Source of the DNA: Flavipsychrobacter sp.
GTDB taxonomy: Bacteria; Bacteroidota; Bacteroidia; Chitinophagales; Chitinophagaceae
Assembly (NCBI GenBank): GCA_016786615.1
Contig: JAEUVX010000009.1
Location: 248,001-312,000, forward strand
Direction of reading: 5' to 3'
DNA: 64,000 nucleotides
Shown: positions 45,516-54,516 of the stretch, in pieces
How the letters are laid out: the number at the start of each line of letters is the position of its first letter
How positions within the stretch are numbered: the stretch's first letter is position 1
The notes under the pieces: generated by a model
Seen by the model: the letters and a program-made list of their open reading frames with translations, nothing else
What the model was told of the DNA's origin: nothing
Database searches by the model: none
Program-made: the position numbers and the translations under genes

Positions 45516-47570
45516 ATGAAAAGGTGGCCACTACAGGAAGCTTATTTTTGGGAACGAGCACCGTTCTTTCGTTTGTTGTTTCCATTAATTGCCGGCATCG
45601 TATTGTATGGTTATACAAGTGCCGGTAATCATATTGCTTCACTAGCATTATTGGGTGTTTCATCCGTATTGTTTTTAGTTACGTCTTTTCTGAAATCGCA
45701 ATCATGTTTATTTAAGTATCTGCGTTTCGGTTCCCTGCATCTGGCATTAATAGCTGCATCATGGCTATTGTGTTATTTTAATGATATCAGGAATGATGAG
45801 CGATGGTTTGCTTCGAAGAAGAGCGATGCATATGTAGCGAGGATTCAAAAGCTGCCGGAAGAAAAAGATAAAACATGGAAACTGGAGGTAGATGTAATAA
45901 AAACGATAGAAGGAGAGGTTACGACAGGGAAGGCATTAGTGTATGTGTATAAAAACAAAATACCGCTCGTATTCGGACAGGGGGATATAATAATGCTGCC
46001 GGATAAATGGCAGGAGATAAAGACAAGTGGCAATCCTTTTGAGTTTGATTATGCAGCATACTGCAACAGAAATAATATTTATTATCAGCAGTTTCTTTCT
46101 GGTGATGATATTGTGTTGCATCATAAGGCTTTGCCTGATGATATATCATTAGTACAGCGTCTGCATAACTATACCTTAAGCCAATTGGATGCCTATATAC
46201 ATGATGATAAAGTACTTGGGCTGATGCAGGCAATGTTAATAGGGGATGAGGCAAATTTAGATAGTGATTTAAGACAAGCATATTCTGAAACCGGCATTAT
46301 TCATATAGTAGCTATATCAGGTTCACACATCACCATCTTTTTTCTTGTTATTACATTTTTACTCGGCTGGATAAAGCATAGAAAATGGAACTGGATAAAA
46401 TACATCGCAGCCATACCGCTGATTTGGCTGTATGTGATTATGAGTGGTGCCCCGCCAAGTGCTGTTCGTGCGGCATTAATGTTTTCGATATTGGGCATAG
46501 GCTTCGCATTGGATAAACAATCGCATAGCCTGAACCATCTTTTTGCAACTGCATTTATATTGTTGTGTGCAGAGCCTATGTGGTTATATGCAATAGGATT
46601 TCAGTTGTCGTTTATAGCAGTATTGTCATTAGTGCTGTTTTACAGGCCGATATACAAAATATATGTTCCTGTAAATAAAGTGTTGAGGCTATTATGGTCT
46701 GTAGTTGTTGCAAGCATAGCTGCTGAAATATTAGTAGCACCTTTAGTTATTTACTATTTTCATCTGTTCCCTTTGTTGTTTATTGTTGCCAATGTAGCAG
46801 CATATGTGTTTATGGGGCTTGCATTAATAGGTGGCATGTTGCTTGTAGTGCTTAACGCATTCAAGCCAATAGCAACATTCATTGCCGTCTGTATTGAATA
46901 TCCGGTAAAATGGTTTAATGAGCTGGTATATATAATGCAGGATAATAATCCGGTGTCATTTGGTTACTTGTATATCGATATGAAAGAATTGCTGTGTTTA
47001 TATCTGCTGATAGCAGGAGCAGCAATCTATTTATTGAAACAAAAGAAATCAGGCATGTATGTGAGCCTGACCGCAACAATTGTATTGCTGGTTATGCTGA
47101 ATGTTAATGAATGGGATGCTTTGCATCAGCAAAGATTGATAGTTTATAATATTAATAAAGTAAATCACATAGAGCTGATACAGGGGAAAAAGCATATCGT
47201 TTTGCACACCGATACAATGGTTGATGCCCGGAAGAAAAACTATGTACTGAAACCTGTGCATACGGCTTATAATGCATGGATACCCGGTGAGCATTATTAT
47301 TCGCAGGTACTGAATATTTCAGGTAAAAAGGTGCTGATTTTAAACAAACCTCTAATACAACAGGCAGATGTCTTCCCTGTTGATTATGTAATAATTAATT
47401 ACAACGCGGGTGTTTCAGATATGCATAAGATACAGCAAGTATTTAAACCACAACAGATAGTATTGGGCAGTAGTGTCCCTCGTTATCTGGTAGATGACTG
47501 GATTGCTGCTGCCCGGGAAGGCAAAACGAGCTTATGGACTGTTTCGGGAATGGGGGCATTTATATTATAA
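45516..47570 (+). CDS. comEC: ComEC/Rec2-family DNA-uptake membrane protein
   Basis: 684 residues. An N-terminal membrane/OB-like DUF4131 region (about 20-210) precedes the competence domain, identified by IIHIVAISGSHITIFFLVIT (near 263-282), GAPPSAVRAALMFSI and IGFQLSFIAVLSLVLFY. About ten helices are seen. ComEC forms the inner-membrane channel for single-stranded DNA in transformation. The C-terminal part (after about 545) is a soluble domain without the HxHxDH motif of the metallo-beta-lactamase domain found in Bacillus-type ComEC. It is last in the run starting at 40466. Confidence 0.9.
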   Translation: MKRWPLQEAYFWERAPFFRLLFPLIAGIVLYGYTSAGNHIASLALLGVSSVLFLVTSFLKSQSCLFKYLRFGSLHLALIAASWLLCYFNDIRNDERWFASKKSDAYVARIQKLPEEKDKTWKLEVDVIKTIEGEVTTGKALVYVYKNKIPLVFGQGDIIMLPDKWQEIKTSGNPFEFDYAAYCNRNNIYYQQFLSGDDIVLHHKALPDDISLVQRLHNYTLSQLDAYIHDDKVLGLMQAMLIGDEANLDSDLRQAYSETGIIHIVAISGSHITIFFLVITFLLGWIKHRKWNWIKYIAAIPLIWLYVIMSGAPPSAVRAALMFSILGIGFALDKQSHSLNHLFATAFILLCAEPMWLYAIGFQLSFIAVLSLVLFYRPIYKIYVPVNKVLRLLWSVVVASIAAEILVAPLVIYYFHLFPLLFIVANVAAYVFMGLALIGGMLLVVLNAFKPIATFIAVCIEYPVKWFNELVYIMQDNNPVSFGYLYIDMKELLCLYLLIAGAAIYLLKQKKSGMYVSLTATIVLLVMLNVNEWDALHQQRLIVYNINKVNHIELIQGKKHIVLHTDTMVDARKKNYVLKPVHTAYNAWIPGEHYYSQVLNISGKKVLILNKPLIQQADVFPVDYVIINYNAGVSDMHKIQQVFKPQQIVLGSSVPRYLVDDWIAAAREGKTSLWTVSGMGAFIL

Positions 47571-47589
47571 GTTTACGCCCTGTTTTGCC

Positions 47590-47597
47590 TATCTTTG
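47590..47597 (+). promoter_or_regulatory. -7 promoter element for purH
   Basis: TATCTTTG, full match to TAnnTTTG followed by C, 33 bases before the purH ATG. Confidence 0.6.
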
Positions 47598-47629
47598 CGG
47601 CTCATTTTCATACTCGTTAATTTTTTTAC

Positions 47630-49144
47630 ATGAATCGCAGCATCAAATCGGCACTGATATCTGTTTTTTACAAAGATGGTTTGGAACCAATTGTCCGTAA
47701 ACTGAATGAATTAGGTGTAACAATCTATTCTACAGGAGGTACTCAAACCTTTGTTGAAAATCTTGGTATTCCATGTGTTCCGGTTGAAGATGTAACAAGT
47801 TATCCATCTATACTCGGCGGGCGTGTAAAAACTCTGCACCCGAAAGTATTTGGCGGTATCCTTGCACGACGCGATTTTGAAGATGATCAAAAACACGTTC
47901 AGGAGTATGAAATTCCTTTGCTGGACCTGGTGATAGTTGATTTGTACCCTTTTGAAGAAACAGTACGCACTACAACCGACGAAAAGGCGATCATCGAAAA
48001 AATAGATATAGGCGGAGTCTCTCTGATACGCGCTGCAGGTAAGAACCATAAAGATGTATGTATAGTTGCTTCTCGTCATCAGTATGGCGAATTGCTGGAG
48101 CTATTGAATACTAAGAATGGTGAGACAAGTCTTGAAGACCGTAGAAAAATGGCAGCTGCTGCATTTGTTGAATGTGCGCATTATGATGTAGCAATTGCTG
48201 ATTATTTTGTAAAGGGTACGGATACAACAGAGTTCCAGATGGCTGTTGCTAACAAACAATCATTACGTTATGGTGAAAATCCGCATCAGCCTGCTGCTTT
48301 TTATGGTAATATCGATGCACTGTTCAGCAAACTGAATGGTAAGGAACTTTCGTACAACAATCTGGTGGATGTAGATGCTGCGTGTCAGATAATCGCTGAA
48401 TTTTCAAACCCTGCTTTTGCTGTTATAAAACATACAAATGTATGTGGCGTTGCAGAACGTAGTGATGTGGATGCAGCTTGGGAAGCTGCTTTGGCAGGCG
48501 ACCCTGAAAGCGCTTTTGGTGGTGTATTAGTAACCAATCAAACCATAAGCCTTGCAGTAGCACAAAAGATAAATGAACTGTTTTTCGAGATATTGATAGC
48601 TCCGGCTTTTGAAGAAGATGCATTAGCCTTATTGAAAGGGAAGAAGAACCGTATACTATTGCAACAGAAAGCATCGTTCTATCCTGAAAGGGAATACAAG
48701 CGTATATTGAATGGTGTGCTGGTGCAGGATGCGGATAAAACAAATTTTGCTGACTGGACAGAAGCCGGTGCACGTAATACTACAGAAGCAGAAAAGCAAG
48801 ACCTCATTTTTGCCAATATCATCTGTAAGCACCTGAAGTCAAATGCGATTGCATTAGTTAAAAACAAGCAACTGGTTGGTAAAGGTTGCGGACAAACGAG
48901 CCGTATTGACGCATTGCGCCAGTCTCTTGAAAAAGCAAATCAATTTGGTTTCGACCTGAATGGGGCAGTGCTGGCATCAGATGCTTTCTTCCCGTTTGAT
49001 GACTGTGCACGTATGGCAAAAGAAGCCGGTATCAATGCGCTGATTCAGCCGGGTGGCTCTGTAAGAGATAACGATACCATACAATATTGCAAAGACAATA
49101 ATATGGCATTGGTGATGACAGGTGTACGCCATTTTAAACACTAA
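47630..49144 (+). CDS. purH: Bifunctional AICAR transformylase/IMP cyclohydrolase
   Basis: 504 residues, normal length. It catalyses the last two steps to IMP: formyl transfer to AICAR, then ring closure. The N-terminal MGS-like IMP cyclohydrolase domain (1-200) contains YSTGGTQTFVENLGIP and GGRVKTLHPKVFGGILARRD. The C-terminal transformylase has SLRYGENPHQPAAFYG, VIKHTNVCGVAERSD, and the final ASDAFFPFDDCARMAKEAGI with IQPGGSVRDND. It is followed 18 bases later by an acetyltransferase gene. Confidence 0.98.
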   Translation: MNRSIKSALISVFYKDGLEPIVRKLNELGVTIYSTGGTQTFVENLGIPCVPVEDVTSYPSILGGRVKTLHPKVFGGILARRDFEDDQKHVQEYEIPLLDLVIVDLYPFEETVRTTTDEKAIIEKIDIGGVSLIRAAGKNHKDVCIVASRHQYGELLELLNTKNGETSLEDRRKMAAAAFVECAHYDVAIADYFVKGTDTTEFQMAVANKQSLRYGENPHQPAAFYGNIDALFSKLNGKELSYNNLVDVDAACQIIAEFSNPAFAVIKHTNVCGVAERSDVDAAWEAALAGDPESAFGGVLVTNQTISLAVAQKINELFFEILIAPAFEEDALALLKGKKNRILLQQKASFYPEREYKRILNGVLVQDADKTNFADWTEAGARNTTEAEKQDLIFANIICKHLKSNAIALVKNKQLVGKGCGQTSRIDALRQSLEKANQFGFDLNGAVLASDAFFPFDDCARMAKEAGINALIQPGGSVRDNDTIQYCKDNNMALVMTGVRHFKH

Positions 49145-49162
49145 TTCTTATATTCACGGTCT

Positions 49163-49714
49163 ATGGTATCTATTCTCATAGACGACGATTTGTTGTTACG
49201 TTCGTATCAACTGGAAGATGCTGCGGAATTGTTTCGTACTATTGATGCATCGCGTCAGCACCTTCGTCCTTGGTTGGTGTGGGTTGATAGTACAACCAAA
49301 GTAGAGCATTCGCAATATTTCATTCAGTCGTCATTGTATCAGCAGCAGCATAAGGATGGGCTTGCGTTAGGTATATTTTATAAACGTAAACTGATTGGCG
49401 GTATAGGAATGCACCATTGGGACCATGTACTGGAAAAGGCCCAGCTTGGGTATTGGATAAGTAAGGATTTTGAGGGGAAAGGATTATTGTCGGCTTGTAT
49501 GGAGCGGTTTATTGATTTCCTGTTTGATAAAGCAGGGCTTAATAAGATAGAAATACACTTTATAACTGCTAACAAGCGTAGTGCTGTGATTGCTGAACGC
49601 CAAGGTTTCAAAGTAGAAGGGATTATACGGGATAGCTATATTTTAAATGGCATGTTTACCGATTTGGTCGTCACCGGCCTTCTTAAAAAAGAATGGAAAG
49701 AAAAGCATAAATAA
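49163..49714 (+). CDS. GNAT acetyltransferase, RimJ/RimL-like
   Basis: 183 residues. LLRSYQLEDAAELFRTID at the N-terminus, GIGMHHWDHVLEKAQLGYWI in the middle, then the acetyl-CoA loop region around KDFEGKGLLSACMERFIDF and IEIHFITANKRSAVIAERQG, with GFKVEGIIRDS following. This pattern fits ribosomal-protein-type N-acetyltransferases (RimL), but small-molecule acceptors are equally possible. It lies 18 bases after purH and ends in a shared terminator that overlaps its stop codon. Confidence 0.88.
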   Translation: MVSILIDDDLLLRSYQLEDAAELFRTIDASRQHLRPWLVWVDSTTKVEHSQYFIQSSLYQQQHKDGLALGIFYKRKLIGGIGMHHWDHVLEKAQLGYWISKDFEGKGLLSACMERFIDFLFDKAGLNKIEIHFITANKRSAVIAERQGFKVEGIIRDSYILNGMFTDLVVTGLLKKEWKEKHK

Positions 49715-49739
49715 AGCCCCGATTTTCGGGGCTTTATTT
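49709..49739. terminator. Bidirectional terminator between the GNAT gene and lpxD
   Basis: AAATAAAGCCCCGA and its complement form a 14-bp stem with loop TTT; the stem includes the GNAT stop codon. Confidence 0.88.
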
Positions 49740-49741
49740 AT

Positions 49742-50689
49742 TTAAGATGGTGTATTCAGTTTCTCCCAAATTTCAGGGATACGCTTCACCCAATTCAGTT
49801 CTTTCATTTTTGTTTTAGCATCTTCAACAGGGCTGCCAAAGTATATTTTGCCACCTTCTATGGTTTGTGCTACACCACTTTGTGCATATACGATAGCTCC
49901 TTTGCCTATGGTCAGGTCTTTGCTTACACCTACCTGTCCCCATAGTATTACCTCATCTTCTATGATGGCTTTGCCACCAACACCTACCTGCGCTGCAAAC
50001 AGGCAGTTTTTGCCGATTACTGCACCATGGCCTATGTGTATATGATTATCAAATTTTGTACCCATGCCTATGATGGTATCGCCGCTCACGCCTTTATCAA
50101 TTGTGCAGCAGGCACCAATTTCTACATTGTCTTCAATTATTACACGTCCGCAGCTTTCCAGTTTGTCATATTGTGCAGCTCGCTCTTTTCTGCGTTTGAA
50201 GTAAAAGGCATCTGCACCTATTACTGTATTTGCATGTATAATGACATTGTCACCAATCTCACAGTAGTCGTAGATAACTACATTACCATGTATCAGGCAA
50301 TTCTTTCCAATTTTCACATAATTACCTACTACAACACCAGGTTGCAAGTGTGTGCCTTCTCCTATAAGTGCAGTATCACTAATGTTTTTATCAGATAAAA
50401 TAAACTCACGGAAATGAGTGGCAATTTTTACATACGCGCTGAAAGGGTCGTTGCATACCAAAAGTGTTTTGCCTTCGGGGCAATCAACTTCTTTATTGAT
50501 GATAATAACTGTAGCGGCAGAATGCAGGCACTTGCTGTAGTATTTCTCAAAATCTACAAAAGATATATCACCTGTTTCTACTTTATGTATTTCATTGATG
50601 CCGGTAGCCAGTTGTTCAGTATTGCCCACCAGTTTCGCATCAATAAATTCGGCGAGCCATTGTACCGAAATCCCTTTGTCAAACTTCAT
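49742..50689 (-). CDS. lpxD: LpxD-like UDP-3-O-acylglucosamine N-acyltransferase
   Basis: 315 residues from the ATG at 50689; a longer reading would include the promoter at 50707-50714. The N-terminal nucleotide-binding domain (about 1-95) precedes a left-handed beta-helix of hexapeptide repeats. The repeats include GEGTHLQPGVVVGNYVKIG, HANTVIGADAFYFKRR and FDNHIHIGHGAVIGKN, the last with the conserved His of the acyl-transfer site. It would add the N-linked acyl chain in lipid A synthesis. Bacteroidota often have a second LpxD-like gene, so this could be the paralogue rather than the main enzyme. Confidence 0.87.
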   Translation of the reverse strand: MKFDKGISVQWLAEFIDAKLVGNTEQLATGINEIHKVETGDISFVDFEKYYSKCLHSAATVIIINKEVDCPEGKTLLVCNDPFSAYVKIATHFREFILSDKNISDTALIGEGTHLQPGVVVGNYVKIGKNCLIHGNVVIYDYCEIGDNVIIHANTVIGADAFYFKRRKERAAQYDKLESCGRVIIEDNVEIGACCTIDKGVSGDTIIGMGTKFDNHIHIGHGAVIGKNCLFAAQVGVGGKAIIEDEVILWGQVGVSKDLTIGKGAIVYAQSGVAQTIEGGKIYFGSPVEDAKTKMKELNWVKRIPEIWEKLNTPS

Positions 50690-50706
50690 ACCCGTAAAAG
50701 TTTGTG

Positions 50707-50714
50707 CAAAAGTA
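50707..50714 (-). promoter_or_regulatory. -7 promoter element for lpxD
   Basis: TACTTTTG on the minus strand, full match to TAnnTTTG followed by C, 17 bases before the ATG at 50689. It fixes the start codon. Confidence 0.62.
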
Positions 50715-50774
50715 CGATAAGCCGATTTCATTATTGCAGCAAGTTTTCAGACCTTTAGTTATCAAACTGCTCAA

Positions 50775-51584
50775 TTGGGATACATTAACCTGAATGGTAA
50801 AATAATACAGGCGGAAAATGGCGGAATCGCCCCTGATAACAGGGCATTCCGTTATGGGTATGGATTGTTTGAAACAATGCTTGTAAGGGAAGGTGTAATA
50901 CAATTAGCAACATATCATTGGGAGCGATTGTTTGCAGGGCTGCATGCTTTGTATTTTGATGTTCCGAAGCTGATGACTGCAAAATGGCTTGAGGAAGAAG
51001 TGTTGCGGACTGTTAAGAAGAATAAACTGGATATGTTGTGCAGGGTGCGCCTGCAATTGTATGCAGACGGCGGTAGCATGTTTGACGGGAATAGCAGGCA
51101 TCCTGAGTATATTATTGAGTGTTACCCGTTGGAGGAACATATTATAGCGCCGAATGAAACAGGCCTGATATTAGGTATGGCAGAAGGCTTGCAAAAAGCG
51201 AATGATAGCACTGCAAACTACAAGACTACGAATGCCTTGCTATACATGCTTGGTGCACAACAAGCGAAGCAACAGAGGTGGAATGATGCCCTTATTCTGA
51301 ACACAGCAGGTAATATCATTGAAACCACTATTGCCAATATCTTCTGGATAAAAGATGGTATTGTAAACACACCACCATTATCAGAAGGCTGTGTTGCAGG
51401 TGTGATGCGCAGGCATATTATGATGGTTACAGATGTAACAGAAACACCGCTGACAAAGGAGATATTGGCAAATGCAGATTGTGTATTTCTTACAAATGCA
51501 ATCCGAAACATAAAGTGGGTAGCATCAATCGGAGATAATACATATTCAAAAAATGCTGTAATTGCTTTGCTGAATAAGTTATAG
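50775..51584 (+). CDS. Class IV aminotransferase (PabC/IlvE-like)
   Basis: 269 residues from a TTG start at 50775; no ATG is present before the conserved N-terminus. PLP-dependent fold-type IV: DNRAFRYGYGLFETMLVREG at 21-40, catalytic K150 in ANYKTTNALLYMLG, and the phosphate-binding SEGCVAGVMRR region near the end. The short length and FETM motif favour aminodeoxychorismate lyase (PabC) over a branched-chain or D-amino acid transaminase, but the substrate cannot be fixed by eye. It is divergent from lpxD across about 85 bases. Confidence 0.85.
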   Translation: MGYINLNGKIIQAENGGIAPDNRAFRYGYGLFETMLVREGVIQLATYHWERLFAGLHALYFDVPKLMTAKWLEEEVLRTVKKNKLDMLCRVRLQLYADGGSMFDGNSRHPEYIIECYPLEEHIIAPNETGLILGMAEGLQKANDSTANYKTTNALLYMLGAQQAKQQRWNDALILNTAGNIIETTIANIFWIKDGIVNTPPLSEGCVAGVMRRHIMMVTDVTETPLTKEILANADCVFLTNAIRNIKWVASIGDNTYSKNAVIALLNKL

Positions 51585-51618
51585 CATATCAAATCATCAC
51601 ATCATCCGTCACATTGAG

Positions 51619-51626
51619 TAACTTTG
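51619..51626 (+). promoter_or_regulatory. -7 promoter element for gltX
   Basis: TAACTTTG, full match to TAnnTTTG, seven bases before the gltX ATG. Confidence 0.6.
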
Positions 51627-51633
51627 TTGCCTT

Positions 51634-53157
51634 ATGAGTAATAAAGTTCGTGTTCGTTTTGCGCCCAGCCCTACCGGTGGTTTGCACCTTGGTGGTGTGC
51701 GTACTGTTTTATACAATTATTTATTTGCAAAGCATCATGGTGGCGAGTTTGTGTTGCGTATAGAAGATACTGACCAGACACGCTATGTAGAGGGCGCAGA
51801 GCAATATATTTACGATTGCCTTAGCTGGTGCGGACTGGAGCCTGATGAAAGTCCGCTGAAAGGCGGCCCTCATGCACCTTATCGCCAGAGCGAGCGTAAA
51901 GCATCTTATTTCCAATATGCAAAACAACTGGTAGATGCAGGCTATGCCTACTATGCTTTTGATACGCCTGAAGAGCTGGAGGCAATGCGCGCAAGCCTGA
52001 AAACGGAAGCCAATCCTACACCGCAGTACGACGGCAAAGTGCGTATGCAAATGCGCAATTCTGAGGCATTGGGAATGGAAGCATCTCAAAAACTGATAGA
52101 TGCAGGTACGCCATATGTAGTACGTATAAAAATGCCGCAGGATGAACAAGTGGTGTTTACAGATATGATACGTGGCGAGGTACATTTTGATACCAATCTG
52201 GTAGATGATAAAGTATTATTGAAAGCAGATGGTATGCCTACATACCACCTTGCGGTGGTTGTAGATGATTACATGATGGGTATTACACATGCTTTCCGTG
52301 GCGAAGAATGGCTGCCGAGTGCCCCTGTACATATATTGCTTTGGAAATATCTGGGCTGGGTTGATAAAATGCCTGAATGGGCACACTTGCCACTGATATT
52401 GAAACCCGATGGACATGGTAAACTCAGCAAACGCGATGGAGAGCGGTTGGGTTTCCCTGTATTCGCAATGAACTGGAAAGACCCTAAAACAGGTGATTTA
52501 ACGCAAGGTTTCCGTGAACGTGGCTTCCTGCCCGAAGCATTTATCAATATCCTGGTAATGCTGGGCTGGAATGACGGTACAGAGCAGGAGATTTTTTCAA
52601 TGGAAGAATTGATACAAAAATTCTCTATCAGCCGGGTACATAAGGGCGGTGCCAAGTTTGACTATGAAAAGGCTAAATGGTATAACCATCAGTACATACA
52701 ACGCAAGACAGATGCAGAACTGGTAGCATTAGCCAAGCCATATATAGCTGCGCATGGTGTTGATACAACAGATGCATACCTCGAAAAAGTTGTGGCACTG
52801 ATAAAAGAACGCTGCACACTGTTACCAGATTTTTGGGAACAAGGGCACTTTTTCTTTAAAACCCCTGAAATAACAGAAATAGCTGCTATAAAAGATAAAT
52901 GGAACGAGCAGAAGAAAGCATTTTTTGAAAGTTGGGCGAATAGCTTTGACAGTATTACAGACTGGACGCATGATGCTATAGAAGCAAGCTTTAATGATGC
53001 TATGACTGCCAACGGGCTGAAAAAAGGAGATGTATTGCTGCCGCTGCGTATAATGCTGGTAGGTGGTAAATATGGGCCGGGTGTCTTTAATATTGCAGAA
53101 ATGATTGGGGCAAATGAGACTGCTGAAAGGATTAAGAATGCGATTAATATCCTTTAA
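51634..53157 (+). CDS. gltX: Glutamyl-tRNA synthetase
   Basis: 507 residues, normal length. Class I synthetase charging tRNA-Glu. The HIGH-type motif is PSPTGGLHLGG (11-21), and the KMSKS-type loop is KLSKR near 262-266. Rossmann and anticodon-binding domains are complete to the C-terminus. Bacteroidota usually carry a separate GlnRS, so whether this enzyme is discriminating cannot be told here. It stands alone, with a promoter right before the ATG and a perfect palindromic terminator after it. Confidence 0.97.
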   Translation: MSNKVRVRFAPSPTGGLHLGGVRTVLYNYLFAKHHGGEFVLRIEDTDQTRYVEGAEQYIYDCLSWCGLEPDESPLKGGPHAPYRQSERKASYFQYAKQLVDAGYAYYAFDTPEELEAMRASLKTEANPTPQYDGKVRMQMRNSEALGMEASQKLIDAGTPYVVRIKMPQDEQVVFTDMIRGEVHFDTNLVDDKVLLKADGMPTYHLAVVVDDYMMGITHAFRGEEWLPSAPVHILLWKYLGWVDKMPEWAHLPLILKPDGHGKLSKRDGERLGFPVFAMNWKDPKTGDLTQGFRERGFLPEAFINILVMLGWNDGTEQEIFSMEELIQKFSISRVHKGGAKFDYEKAKWYNHQYIQRKTDAELVALAKPYIAAHGVDTTDAYLEKVVALIKERCTLLPDFWEQGHFFFKTPEITEIAAIKDKWNEQKKAFFESWANSFDSITDWTHDAIEASFNDAMTANGLKKGDVLLPLRIMLVGGKYGPGVFNIAEMIGANETAERIKNAINIL

Positions 53158-53174
53158 ATAACCTGATTAAGTAA

Positions 53175-53212
53175 TCAATAAAAAAGGAGGCAATTGCCTC
53201 CTTTTTTATTGA
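53175..53212. terminator. Bidirectional terminator between gltX and the Omp28-like gene
   Basis: A 38-bp perfect palindrome centred between 53193 and 53194. Each arm has AAAAAAGGAGG or its complement, so both strands present a stem followed by a T run. Confidence 0.9.
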
Positions 53213-53226
53213 AAAGTTTATTGAAA

Positions 53227-54351
53227 TTATTGCAGAACAATTTTCTGTGTTTGTTTGCCACTTGCAGAAGCAACTTCCAGAATGTAAGTGCCTGCAGTCA
53301 GGTTGTACAATGCAGTTTTGAATTGCATTGTGTGCGCACCCTGCACATCGTAGCTTGAATATGGAGTAGCTACTTTCTGGCCAGCCATATTGTACACATT
53401 CATTGTAACAGTTTCTGTAACAGGTGTATTGTATTCTACATTTATTACATCACCAAGTCTTGCAGGGCTAGGATATACGTTCAGTACATTCAGCGTATTG
53501 CTAACTTCGTTAATGCCTGTTTTGAAGAAAGTACCCAGTTTCAGCATTTCTGCATTGATGATTTCTTTTTGTGTTGTCACAGTAGCACCATCATAAGCAA
53601 CATAAGCTACAACCCTCAGGTTTTTCTTTACCCATGTAGGGTCAAGCGTAAATGTTACTTTCTTAGTGTATTTAGTACCTACAACCGGTGTAGCCGGTAT
53701 TACACCGCCATAGCCCCATGTAGTACCCAATGTTTTGCGCAGTACATTATTGTGCACATATTTATCTGCTGCGTATGTAAGCGGGCTTTTACCACCTTTA
53801 GGGCCACCTGAATAATTTATCTGTTGCAAAGCGCCATCGGCTTTGATGCTGTCTTCAAGAATCATGAAGTTTACCTTTAGAGGAATACCCGCAGTAGGTG
53901 CAGCTGTAAATTGTACAACGATATCGGCTTCGTAAGTATCGCCACCTTTATCAACGCGCTTATCAATGCTTACAGACGCAATTGCAGGTTTAGCTTTCTG
54001 CACACCGAATGCAGCATTCCACGAACCCCTATTCATAGCTACAGTAGTGTTTGAACCATACTTAACAAAGTCAACAGACCCTGAAGGGTAGCCCCCAGGT
54101 GCTGCAGCATCATCTAATGCATCACCTTCTGCTGTTTTAAGCGGGCTGCTTGCTGGTGTGTATGAACCTGTATGAATTTGTATAGGGATAAATGTAGTGG
54201 GGTTAGAGGCTAATATACCTTCAAGCACTACAGTACCATCTGTACAAAACTGGCAGTTAACACCGGTGTAATCGTGCAGGATAACTTTTTTTGTTTGCGC
54301 ATTTGCACTGAAAGCAGCCAGCGCAAATGAGGCGAGTAATAGTTTTTTCAT
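53227..54351 (-). CDS. Omp28-like secreted protein with type-A T9SS sorting domain
   Basis: 374 residues. Signal peptide cut after SANAQ. The start of the mature protein, VILHDYTGVNCQFCTDGTVV, is the thioredoxin-like opening of the Omp28-related family with C33-x-x-C36 intact. A beta domain follows (about 120-280). The last 75 residues (LNVYPSPARLGDVINVEY to KIVLQ) form a Por secretion C-terminal sorting domain, so the protein should be exported by the type IX system. A CGAATTTA box (TAAATTCG on the minus strand, 54387-54394) is a weak promoter candidate. Single gene. Confidence 0.9.
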   Translation of the reverse strand: MKKLLLASFALAAFSANAQTKKVILHDYTGVNCQFCTDGTVVLEGILASNPTTFIPIQIHTGSYTPASSPLKTAEGDALDDAAAPGGYPSGSVDFVKYGSNTTVAMNRGSWNAAFGVQKAKPAIASVSIDKRVDKGGDTYEADIVVQFTAAPTAGIPLKVNFMILEDSIKADGALQQINYSGGPKGGKSPLTYAADKYVHNNVLRKTLGTTWGYGGVIPATPVVGTKYTKKVTFTLDPTWVKKNLRVVAYVAYDGATVTTQKEIINAEMLKLGTFFKTGINEVSNTLNVLNVYPSPARLGDVINVEYNTPVTETVTMNVYNMAGQKVATPYSSYDVQGAHTMQFKTALYNLTAGTYILEVASASGKQTQKIVLQ

Positions 54352-54500
54352 ATTAGTTGTAGTTTTTAAAAATTATTGAGTGTTTACGAATTTAAAGATT
54401 TTTCAGATAAACAAGTAATTTTTTTTAATGAAACTTTAATATTGTCATAATTTGTATGTGTTTTGATTTTAGTCAATAATAAGACTATTCATTAAAAGCA

Positions 54501-54508
54501 TAATTTTG
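54501..54508 (+). promoter_or_regulatory. -7 promoter element for glyS
   Basis: TAATTTTG followed by CGCCC, full match to TAnnTTTG, eight bases before the ATG. Confidence 0.6.
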
Positions 54509-54516
54509 CGCCCGAT

